From Azolla caroliniana (Eukaryota; Polypodiophyta), in NCBI GenBank assembly GCA_043228905.1, contig JBHGNT010000011.1, forward strand, positions 22,010,001 to 22,074,000: DNA of 64,000 nucleotides, written 5' to 3'. Below, piece after piece: positions 37,792 to 48,577 of the stretch. Within the stretch, counting starts at the first letter, position 1; the number at the start of each line of letters is the position of its first letter. A program made the translations under genes and the position numbers. The notes beneath the pieces are model-generated. The model saw only the letters and a program-made list of their open reading frames with translations. It made no database searches and was not told the DNA's origin.

Positions 37792-40700
37792 TCAAGCAGC
37801 ATCAATAGGGAGCTCCACAATTAATTGAATGTCCATCATATCATCTGGTTTTGACTTTACCATGATACCGTGTTCTGTGTGCTTATGTTGATAGAGCTGT
37901 TCCAGCTCATTCAACTTCTCTTTCTTTATTAGCATTCGACTCAAACATCTAGAATTCCCTGGAGCAATCTCAATGGGAGAACCAATCTTATTAGTGTCCA
38001 TATTTGGAAATGATTTCTTGAGGGTTGTTTTACCACCACCTTGAATCTTTCTTACATTTTTGTCTAGGAAAGCAGTTAATCTCCTACCTCTTTGACCCTT
38101 TTTCTGCGTATTAAGACTCCTTTTGGTTGATATATTCTTTTCCATTCCTCCAACTACACTATAACCTTGCTTTTCTTCTAGTTGGAGATCTGAAATTGTT
38201 TGTGTTACATATAAGATCGCTTTATCATAGCATGAATTTCATTAAACTGGATTTGTTTTGTCAATGTATATTCCTTAATACCTGATGTTCTCAATCTCTT
38301 TGAATACCGTGTATTGTCTCTACCTGCAGGGATGTCTTTAGCTACAATATTGCTGAATGATAGCTCAGTAACATTGGTCTTTGAAAATTTCAACTTATTC
38401 ATACCATGTGCCGTGTTGTTTTCCTCCATTGCAATCATCTGGTCCACTGGCTTAATATGTTGTCCATTATATAAACCCAAAGAACCATCTTTCCATGTTG
38501 GAGAACAAACGACAGTTCCATCGTTAGGGAAACATCTTTGTATTAAACTAGCCGAGTTTGAATAGTTAGTTTTAGTCGGAGATCCTTCATTACTACAGCA
38601 AATAGATGAATCACTTCTTTTTCTTCGAAAAAGCAAATTCCGTTTTGACTTATCTTCAGAAGTATCACTGGCGATTATTTTCTTGAAAACCTTCAGCATA
38701 TCGTCACCTAATTGTATTCTAGTTGTTGGTCTTCTTGACATACTTTTCTCATTAGAAGTATAGTGGAATATGGTATTGCCTGTTTTCATCATATGGACCT
38801 CCCTTTATATTTCGAGCTTATAAATAAATCTTGCAGTTTGGAAACAATCAGTTTGAAGTAGTGTTACCTTTCTTAGAGCAAGAATCATCATCTCTTTCAT
38901 GTGATAATTTATCATCGCATGATGGATTCATATCCATGGTGAGCTGTTTCAATCCATCTAGGGCGGACACTTGTTGATCTGTTAATATTGATTTTTCATC
39001 TGAATCTTGACAACCATATTCAGAAGTCCCTGCTAGCCTAGTAGCAAAAGCTGCACGAGCTGCGAGGAGTCCTAATCGTGGCTTTAGGTTTCTGTTGTCA
39101 AGTGTTCCTTCTAGTTTTGCATCAGATTTGTTTTTTCTGGTTCTCAATGTTCTTTTTGTGCTGCTCAGACTAGTTGTCACGAGATTAACAGTTTCTTTGT
39201 GGCCCTCACAAGTTTTCATGAAGAAAAAGCACATTAAGTAAATGGAAGTTTCCACATTGCAGAAAGCATAGAAAAGAGTCTGAATTCAATCTAAAGATGT
39301 GTGCTTTCAATATTAGAATTTAGAGAGTGAAGGAACAACGATACCTTCAGCTATCGCCGTTATTTTGTCAATGTCTTCTTCCAACAATATAGTATCTTGA
39401 TCACTTGAAATACTTGCTTCATATCGGGAATAAATGCTCTCACCTGTAGAAGATTTCAACCATTGGGAGAGCACTGGGAAGTTTTCAATGCTCTCTTGAC
39501 TTATAACATAAATTTGTCTCGCAGAAGCTCTGCATGATTTTCCTTTCATTTCCTTATCCAACCAAACGAGATCAAAGTTGCATTTACAAGAAGCTTCTGA
39601 TGAATGCCGCTTCCTATTTATCTGTAAAATTTGTATTGAAAACGAATGACTGTATAATTAGATCGATATAAATATATATACATGTATATATACATGATTA
39701 ATGATACCTTCTGTATGGATGCATCATACAATAATTGAGGTGGATTTCCAGATCTATTATGAGGCACTCTCGAAGCTGCCACAACATCTCCAACTTGCAA
39801 GTTGAAGCATAAACCATTTGTGAGAATCTGTTCAGAACAAGGTCTGATCCTGCACCTCGCCTCTTCTGCAGTGAGAATACCCTCAATATCGTGATCCGTC
39901 CCATTATCACAATTAAAAGTAAGAACATCCTGGAAGCCACCAAAGCTGCACAAGATAATGGTTGCTTCTTCAGTATTTCTGTGACAAAAAATCTCCCTTT
40001 ATGTAGCAAAGAGTGCTTCAGTATCACTCCATATCACCATAGAAACTTTAATATGAACGCAGTAGCAAAGATTAAGATCAATCTAAAAACTTGATTAAGG
40101 TGGATGTATTGATTTAAACCATAACGCCTCTTGGTTTTTAAAGGTGTAAAAGTTTGTCCTCAGGCTTCATTTATACATGTATAAATCTGAAGCATCTCCA
40201 TTCATATACAAAAAAAACATTTCTAGGTTACTGCTCTAATATGTATTTATTTGATGCATAAACAGTAAAGGATGAAATAACAAGAACTTTCACAGCAGAT
40301 CAGAAGAAACGGGTCAAAAAATGGGATTCTAAGCTTAAAAAATGGGTCAGAAGAAACGAGACATTTTGTTGGAGATCACCAAGAAGACAATAAAAAGGCA
40401 ACTATCTTGGCTATTTCTACGATATGCAACTTTTTCTGCATAGTAAAACAAAGCCATAAGAAGAAGTTTGACAGCAGAAATGGGAATGTAAACTTAGTAA
40501 GACGTCTTATTGGAGATTTTCTCGAAAAATGCTGAGCGCGATTGCTCTACTTATTATTTCATCATTTCCTCTCACTGCGTAATAATTATGTCAATTTAGT
40601 TAATGGTGTATACAAATCCAATGTTCCATGATACAACAATTATTGATCAAAGTCTTCCTGATTGGACCAGAAAGAAATCGTTACTTTCCCAATACTAGTT

Positions 40701-41662
40701 CTATCAATTACATTACCTTTAACCTTTATTCACTAATTCTAATAAGTCACCACAGTTAATTAGCAATAATACTTATAAACTAATTCGTCAATATAAATGT
40801 TCTTCAATACGCAGTGGTATTTCAATGGGTTTCTCTGCAATAATAATGTAATTCCAGCACTATTGAACAGGAAATGTTTGGTCAAAGTCCGGACAGTTTC
40901 ACATATAATTTGTAAATGAGGCAAATATAAAGAGTTAGCCTGGTTATCAACAATTTGAAAGATTAATCATCATGTATTGTTTAACTTTAGCATAATTATG
41001 ATAAACTATTCTACAGCTTCACCATTGCCTTTCTCAGGCGGATTGGTTTCCCTCTTACGATTAAACTCAATGATAACGATAAAACCCTAGAATTATGAAC
41101 CATTCTGAAGCATCACTCCTGACTAGAAGTTTGATCAGTCTTATTTAGATAGCAAATGAAAGTCTTCTTCAATCAGAGAGAAACGCTTTTCCATGCAGAG
41201 CAAACGCAGTTAGTGCAATTTGCTCATAGTAAGCCATTCTACGGCATTTGTCACAGTTGAACCCTTGACATAAACAGTTGATCACGGTTAAAAGCATTCA
41301 TCGACACTGGAGTTTATGTAGTTGGATACTAAGTAAAGAAAAACCTTTGAAATTCTCAATTCTATTTCTGATTCAGCAAATGATCACAGTATCCGTAATC
41401 CCACTGCAGAAGAAACGGAGACAACGCAGCACAGATTTGAAGCTATATTTAGTAAGAAAAGAATGATTTTAGGAGAGCAAACGTACCTTCCGACTGAGAT
41501 GTGACCACGGAGCCACGCATCGTCTGCAATGCGCTTCACCTCCATCGCCATGGAAGCTGCTTCCTCTTTCTTCTTCTTCTTCTTCTTCGTACTGTCCTCC
41601 TCCTTTTTCATACTTTCTTCGTGCTTTGTAAAAGTGGTGCCTTCGACGTGTCGCTTACTCAT
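37792..41662 (-). CDS. SAWADEE-like domain protein, probable chromatin factor
   Basis: Likely exons (minus): 41662-41487, 39978-39708, 39621-39345, 39204-38868, 38779-38209, 38158-37792; about 665 residues. Exons 1-3 join cleanly in phase. Intron 3 does not: a clear donor after GAAG at 39345 (phase 1) meets an acceptor at 39204 that would need phase 0, so a small exon or a different splice site is missing. Seen: Lys/Glu-rich N-terminus, then RIADDAWLRGHISVG, LQVGDVVAASRV, LLYDASIQKINRKRHSSEAS and CKCNFDLVWL. The H...C-x-C pattern after a YDA..I motif resembles the SAWADEE domain of SHH1/SHH2, which binds histone H3 tails in RNA-directed DNA methylation. There is no homeodomain. The rest is Ser/Lys-rich and probably disordered, ending in an acidic/hydrophobic tail (MMDIQLIVELPIDAA). 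The family call is from pattern memory. Confidence 0.6.
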
Positions 41663-41878
41663 TGGTTGCTCCTTGGTTCAATGCTGCCTAAGCCATTATT
41701 GATAATTAAGTGCCCAGAATACCCTCGACTTTCTCTAAAGGTGAGGGGTATTTTTGGGAGTTTCGAAAATATAAGGTATATTCAGGTCATTTCTCTATCT
41801 ATTCACAATGTGAAAAGGAAGCATTAGTTAAGTTGCATGTAGATTCATGATATCAGCTTGTTCAAGACTAGCAATGAG

Positions 41879-42348
41879 CACGGTTTCGGCTCGAACCGAA
41901 CCGAACCGTTAAGCTTATTGGTTCCAAAAAACATTAATGGTTTGGATTATCGATAAATGGTTCGGTTCGGTTCTAAAACTCGGGTTTATAGGTTTGGTTT
42001 AAAGGTTTTATAGGTTTTTGGTTAACTTTTTTTTTACCTTAATAGTTTATTGATTTAATGGTTTTTTATTTATTTAATAAATTTAACTTAAATGCTTATT
42101 TAATTAAATGTATTTTTGTTTATTTAGATGTTTAATTAGTTTGACTTAAGTGGTTAGGTTTAAATTTTTTTATTAAATGGTTCGGTTTGGTTTCAACTTT
42201 TCTCTAAACGGTTTGGTTTAGAATGGTTTGGTTTCAACTTTTTCTTAAATGGTTTGGTTTAAATACTGAGAGTTCATAAACGGTTTGGTTTGGTTTGGTT
42301 TTTTAATAAATTGTTCGGTTCGGTTTCTTTGCGTTGTGCCCATCCCTA
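41879..42348. mobile_element. hAT-like non-autonomous DNA transposon with 8-bp TSD
   Basis: Ends TAGCAATGAGCAC and GTGCCCATCCCTA are inverted (10 of 13 match; hAT-type TAGGGATGGGCA). They are flanked by perfect 8-bp direct repeats TTCAAGAC at 41871-41878 and 42349-42356, the hAT target-duplication length. The 470-bp body has no transposase and is made largely of degenerate CGGTTCGGTTT/GGTTTGGTTT units, inverted at the left end (CGAACCGAACCG). Confidence 0.85.
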
Positions 42349-42356
42349 TTCAAGAC

Positions 42357-43310
42357 CTTTAAGCCTCGTTACCGAGTTCTCTCATCCAACATTTCATCAT
42401 TCTATTTTTCGTGCTGTTGTGGATCGTGGTATGTTTATATAGGTGGTGTAAATACACATGTTAGAGGATGGATGTAGTCGTCACTTGTTTGGGCATATGC
42501 AAGATGGGTGCTACCAATATCTCGTGGTCTCTTGTCGGATTCTTCTCATTAATGCATGTGACTACAATGTGTTAGAATCAAACTTGCCTATCATTGAGTA
42601 TCTCCTAAATTATACACAAATCGAGGGTTGTTACTACGTTGTCAATCCGCATTACACGTGTTATCCTTATGGCAAATGCTTCATTTCAATGTGATGATCA
42701 AGGTGTTGTGGTGCAATATGAAATAAATTCTTTTTATGACATGCATGCATAATGTTTGTGCTATCTCATTATAGGAAGAAGTGTCACTACATTCTCATGA
42801 TCAAGCATGCATTGCTTGGGAGAAGGGGGGGGGGGGGGGGGGTGGGGGGCTACACACAACAAGAGATGCCTCTCCATATGTTTGAGGTAAGTTTGGTGGA
42901 AACCAATCATGGATAGAATTAACATTAACTCATTTTATTGAGAAGGTTGGGGTGAAATTTGGAAATACAAAGATAATAGTCAAGTGGCGTAATGTATTGA
43001 ATAAGGATCAACGTACGCCATGTTATGGGTTAATGATCGTGAATTGTTTATCATTTTCTTTCCAAACAATGTTGGATTACGTACAATTTCGTTGCAAGTG
43101 AAGATCTTATGGACATCAAGGACAACTTATTAGGACTTGGGAGTGTAATCAGTTGTTCAAAATTCAATTTTATCAAATGGCAATGGATGGGTACATTTTA
43201 GTGCAAGAATGCTGCGGACCTAGTTGAAAAAAGGGCCTTTCATCATTCATGTGACGCAGTCTTTAACACTCCCCGGAGGATGTTTGCCTTATTGTGGTAG
43301 GGTTTTTGCC
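42357..43310. other. Intergenic with poly-G tract
   Basis: Contains 18 consecutive G at 42825-42842. An unassigned 78-codon frame lies at 42458-42694. The part near 43310 would be the old promoter of the thiolase pseudogene. Confidence 0.45.
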
Positions 43311-43382
43311 ATGGTTTCTTCTTCACCTTTCTATATAGCTGCTGATCGCACCATTCGATCACGAGGTAAAAGCAATGCCACG

Positions 43383-43410
43383 ATCTCTCTCTCTCTCTCT
43401 CTCTCTCTCG
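43383..43410 (+). repeat. (TC)n microsatellite in pseudogene intron 1
   Basis: About 13 TC units, about 20 bp after the first donor site of the thiolase pseudogene. Confidence 0.85.
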
Positions 43411-43699
43411 CCGTCATTTCTTCTGTTCATGTTTTATCGTAAAAAAGCCTTGTTCGTACTCCTGTACGAACAATCCCTCAAAGCTAAGATCGTTTCATTT
43501 ATCTCCTTATTTATTTCTTCCGATGGAAATTCTTGCTTTTCCTTCCGTAGTTCTCGAATTGATCCGTTCTCTCTCTTTCTGTCTCTCAGATGTATGCGTT
43601 GTTGGCGTTGCAAGAACGCCAATGGGAAGCTTAAATAATCTGTACCAGCGACAAATCTCGGATCTGCTGCTATACAAGGTGCGTAATTTTCTCGCATAA

Positions 43700-43867
43700 G
43701 CTAATTGTTCCCTTATGTTGTGAATATACTCTTTAAATGTATATCAAAAAACATGAATAGATTTATATGCAGAAAAAAACAAAAGCTAATTGTTCCCTTA
43801 TGTTGTGAATATAATCTTTAAATGTATATAAAAAACATGAATAGATTTATATGCAGAAAACAAAACA
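43700..43867. repeat. Recent 85-bp tandem duplication in the pseudogene intron
   Basis: Two adjacent copies starting GCTAATTGTTCCC at 43700 and 43785 and running through ATTTATATGCAGAAAA, differing at only a few positions. Confidence 0.9.
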
Positions 43868-43959
43868 AATGTACCATGGATATATTTATCAGAATATACT
43901 TTGGAGAAGATTGGAATTTTACATATATTGATATAACATTGATAGATGTTTTACTGATG

Positions 43960-45122
43960 TATGGAGAATGTAGGTGCGGCAAAGCAATTGGAAATATAGG
44001 GTAAACATGTTCAAGAAATTTCCTTTTGAAATCATTCGAGTGGAAATTTTGGACACCTGGACCACAAATCACTTAGATAATTATGTATGCCATTTTCTGT
44101 AATTGTTTCCTTCTAGATGGTAGAGAAGGTCTGAGTATAATGTGGATAGATTATGAGCATGTCAAAATTTTTTCTTGACTGATTATTATGGAGATAAGAT
44201 GGGAATGCTATACAGATAATATAATATAGTTTTTAGTCTGGATCGAGAAGTTTGTCGATGCAGTAAACTTACAGCCTGAACTTGTTGAAGGAATTTTCAA
44301 GTTTGCAATGTGTCGAGTGGAAATATTGGCCAAAATAGGATGCTTTGGGAGATGGAAAACACTCAGGTCTTCCACAATGAAAAGACATGTCATTGTTTTC
44401 TTCCAGATTCTAAAGATGATTGGAATGTAATATAGTACGTCGTCAATCTAATATGTTTTTTCCTGATGGATGAACTTGTCCCAGAAGTTTTCAAGTTCTC
44501 TATTGGACGAGCTCCTGCCAGGCAGGCTGCTTTAGGAGAAGGAATACCAAACAATGAAATCATGCATGCTTTAAGATTTTAATCTTTTTCTTTTGGTTCC
44601 AGGTTACAGAGAAGTTTGATATATGACATTTATAGAAACATTATAGTAACAATGTTTTAATATAGATACTCATAAGGGAACATGCATATAGCTTGAACTT
44701 GTTCAAAATTTGTTAGTATGTAATGTTTTGAATAGAAATTTTTACCTCATGTAATTTTAACTTTGATAGATTATTAGGATGTATGTCATGAAAATCTGAG
44801 TGTGAGACAGGCAACTTAAGAGCTAGAATATGAAACATGGGTTATGCATACTTGCATTATCTCTAATTGTGTTGTTCCAGATTGTAAAGAAGATCGGAAG
44901 TAAAGATGGATAGATTATTAGGATAGTAAGGCTTTTTTCTGATCAATGCTTAATTAATGTAGGTGCACTAAAGCAATCTGGCCTACAGCCTGAACTTGTT
45001 GAAGAAGTTTTCTTTGGAAATCTTGGACAAGCCCATGCGAGACACGCAGCCTCAGAAGCAGGAATACTAAATACTGTTGTCTGCACCACCATCAACAAAG
45101 ATTGTGCATCTGGGATGAAAGG
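43960..45122 (+). repeat. Array of degraded copies of thiolase exon 2 with intron flanks
   Basis: Besides the best exon copy (44964-45121), related fragments lie at about 43970-44060, 44255-44335, 44465-44560 and 44665-44735. Each has a (AG)CTTGAACTTGTT..AA.TTTTC-like core and/or a CGAGTGGAAAT.TTGG-like core. The third encodes APARQAALGEGIPN. Similar intron blocks (CAGATT.TAAAGA.GAT.GGAA) precede or follow. Spacing is irregular, about 200-290 bp. Confidence 0.65.
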
Positions 45123-48100
45123 TATGGATTTCTACAAGTTTCTTTCCGTCTTGTTTTTGCCTGTGGAAGGAAAGACATGTATTCTCTATAAGCTTTCTAT
45201 TCATATTATTTGTCCACCTAAGATTAAAGGCATGGGTTTTGACCAGTTTGATTATTTTTTCTAACTAATGATGAATGGCTAATTCTTTTTTTATGTTATT
45301 TTAGCCATCATGCTGGATTCTCAAACAATTCAGCCTGGATGCAATGATGTAGTTGTAGATGTCAACACCATTTTATCTTCCAAAGGCTAGGTAATTCCAT
45401 GTTCCATTAACCACAGATCATCTCAAACTTTTCCATTGGTAAATGCTACCACATTTGTTATTTTTTCCACTTGATATCATAGGCAAGAATATCAGTTGGG
45501 ACATGGGGAAGTTGTCGAGGGCATGTTGAAAAATGGTTTATGGGATGTTTAGAATGATTGTGGAATGGGTGTTTGTGCTGAACAACATGGTATCAGCAGG
45601 GAGGAACAAGTTAAGTTCCGTCTAGAAGCAATTGAGTGGTTTTTGAAAGCTTGCAACTATTCTTTTTGTTACTTCTGGTACAGCACTTGTTATTTCGAGT
45701 GTAATGGTGAATAAATATTAATTACACAAGATAACATGCTATTGTTAACGTATTCAAACTTCTCATGGAGTATGTGTAAGGATTTACCTGACTAAATCAG
45801 AGGTTAGCAGAACTTAAAACAAATAAAACTATCTTGTTTGGTTTCAGGGAAACTTTTCTATTCAAAGTTATGAGCGGGCAGTTAATGCTCAGAATAGTGG
45901 TGCATTCACATGTGAAATCGTGCCTGTATAAACAATATCTAACATGGTTTTGTCAATTTGTTTGTTTCATAAAAACTACATGTATATCACTTTGCTGAGT
46001 CAGGTAGAATTTCCTGGAGCAAAGGGGCAAGCCTCCTGTATTGATTGTCAAAGATGAGAGAATCAACAAGATAGTATTTTGAGTGTAAATTACTAATGTC
46101 GGATCTGGTTTTGTCAGCAGTTTTAATTAAGTATTGTCTGCATAGGGATAGCGTCAGTTGTGAATGGAAAGGGAATAAAAGATAATTATATGAACATCCA
46201 GAAGATAACTTTGTGATGAACCCAATGTGTCCAAAGTTTAAATTCTACTTTGGGGGTGTGCGCAATGGCAGAACATAAAAACAATTGCGAAATAGAAAAA
46301 TACCAATATACACGACCACACATTCCAAGAGATAGAAGCATAAATTCAGTTTTCTTTATCATAGATGTCCTGATTGATCTTACACTTAGACAAAGTACAA
46401 CAGAAGTGTTTGACATGGCCAAAGATCCATAGCATTATAAATGAAGAGCTGAAATTTGATCTCAAATTAATAGCACATAGGTAGTAATCCCTCCATCCAA
46501 TCAACCCCTTCTGCATGCAAGGATTCTACTGTCCATGTTTCTGTGTTGATTTTCACTCCCATCATTCTATTCTCCTTTATATTAAGTATGTTTTAAGTCT
46601 TGGGACTCTCCACTATATCTTGGCATTGATATCTTTCACATAATAAATTATCTGTAGAATAATGTACAATCTCATTAGACACATTACTCTAATGTGCTAA
46701 AAGATAACTCTTATCTTCCTGTCTTCCTCTCTCCTGATTCTCATTTTGGAGCTTCTAATATGCATATCTTAATGCTTCTGTTGGACACTCCTGGATCAAA
46801 GAAAGGGCCTCCCTGCTCAAGGTGTATCCCGATATACATATCTCATCTGGTGACAATTATGTGACATTGTGATCCTTTGGATGTCTGTGTAAACTCATCT
46901 ATCCTTTGTGGTCTTACCACTTCGCCATTGTAATTTCTATCCATGTTTCATATGGTACGTCTTCCTATCTGATCATCCTTGACAACGAAGTGCTCATTTC
47001 TCTTGGATGCTCTCTGTTTCTGCTGGTGCATTTCTGCATGTCTCACTTTTGGATTGTTAATAAGCATATAAATTATATACCAAAGTATATGACTTTTCCT
47101 TATGTATTGAAAACTTTATCCACCTCTAATAGACTAGTCTGAATTCTGAGCTCACAATTTTTTAGTCGTAAAAAATGATTAGATGCATGCATTTGTGATA
47201 ATTTTTGAGAACAATGTTCTGTCTTTCATTCTATATTTAACGTTCAGATGTTTTGTTCTCAAGGTGGGCATATGCAATAACTAACTTATAAAATTTGTAG
47301 CTGGATGCAGTAAAATTGAGGAAGCTGCAGCCAGCCTTTAAGGGAGGAGGTTCTGTAACTGCTGGCAATGCTTCAAGCATAAGGTATATGGTCGTCATTT
47401 CTGGGTGTGTTGCATGCTTTAATCAACTTTTGTACCAAAATTGCTGTTTATTGTTATTGAAAGCTATATTTATGAGTTAATAAATGATTTTAGTTCTCTT
47501 GGCACAATTTCATAAAACAGAACTTGACATTGATTGGAAATCTATAAAATACTCGATTCCCATGGGTTGAATTGTAACTATAGATTACAGCATTTTGTTA
47601 TTATATCCTGAAAACACCAATATAAGGATAAATCCCTCTTCAAGGTATTCAATATGGGTCTCGAAGAATACCCACTTGTTTTTGTACATCTGTAATAGAT
47701 TCACCCTCAGTATCTCTATGGATGGACCCTTAGAGCATATTGATACGTGTTGTTTTACAGTTATGGAGCAGCTGCACTTGTCTTGGTGAGTAGAGAGAAG
47801 TCTTTAGAATTGTAACTTTGTGTTTTTGCATGGTTGATTGGGTCTGCTGATGCTGCACAGGTGAAGATGTACGTTTTTTCCTCTGGATGTTTTACTGTTT
47901 CATTTAGTTTATGCTTTGTAACATCTGTAATTAATTGTTAGGCTCCCGAGAATTTTACAACAACACTTGCTTTAGCTATCCCGAAAGCAATATTCAGAGC
48001 AGGGATCAATTCAACGCATGTGGACTGCTATGAATCAATGAAGCTTTTTGTGTAAGCTCTATGTTTATGTTCTCTTGCGTTCTCCATTTTTTGTGAATTT

Positions 48101-48577
48101 TGAGTGCAGACTAAATACTAATGAAATCCTCTTTACCAGGGTGTAACACTAGCTAACCAGAAGAATCTTGGATTTGAAAACAGTAAGGCCTCCCATTCCC
48201 CTCAAAGAACAAATAAATGATTTGAGCTAACTTCTTTTGTTTCACAAAACGATTTTGATTGTGTAATTCCAATAGAAATTATGCTAGCAAATGACACAAT
48301 TTCATGTAATTTGCACGATATTGTGAATGTGCATGGAGGAACTGTAGCATTAGGCTATCGTCTAGGTTGCATTGGAGCTTGAATTGTCATCACCCTATTG
48401 GGGTAAGTTTTTACCAAGCGTTAAAATACTTTGTCGATAAATATAAATAGTTGTGACTTTTTTGAAGAACCACACTTCTTTTTCTAGGCATTAAGACAGC
48501 GGAAAGGAAGATATGGAGTTGCTGGAATTTGCAATGGTGGTGTATCAGCTGTTGTAATTGAGCAAATTTATTGGTAA

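Larger units (their letters stand above)
43311..48577 (+). pseudogene. AACT-like: Unprocessed pseudogene of acetoacetyl-CoA thiolase (acetyl-CoA C-acetyltransferase)
   Basis: The parent enzyme condenses two acetyl-CoA, the first step of the cytosolic mevalonate pathway. Exon-like blocks follow thiolase order: 43311-43365 (start, TIRSRD), 43590-43678 (VCVVGVARTPMGS, then a frameshift to VPATNLGSAAIQ), 44964-45121 (LVEEVFFGN..LGQAHARHAA, INKDCASGMK with the nucleophile Cys), 45304-45390, 45490-45610 (ends CAEQHGISREEQ), 45850-45930 (AVNAQNSGAFTCEIVPV), 46003-46060 (GKPPVLIVKDE after a frameshift), 47302-47383 (LRKLQPAFKGGGSVTAGNAS), 47762-47792, 47942-48053, 48140-48182, 48320-48402, 48487-48577. 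Lesions: in-frame stops in the GLWDV-NDCG and GA-IVITLLG blocks, frameshifts, NEAFA changed to MKLFV, and the catalytic GHPLG His changed to Tyr (GYRLG). Retained introns mean a duplicated gene copy, not a retrocopy. Confidence 0.9.
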
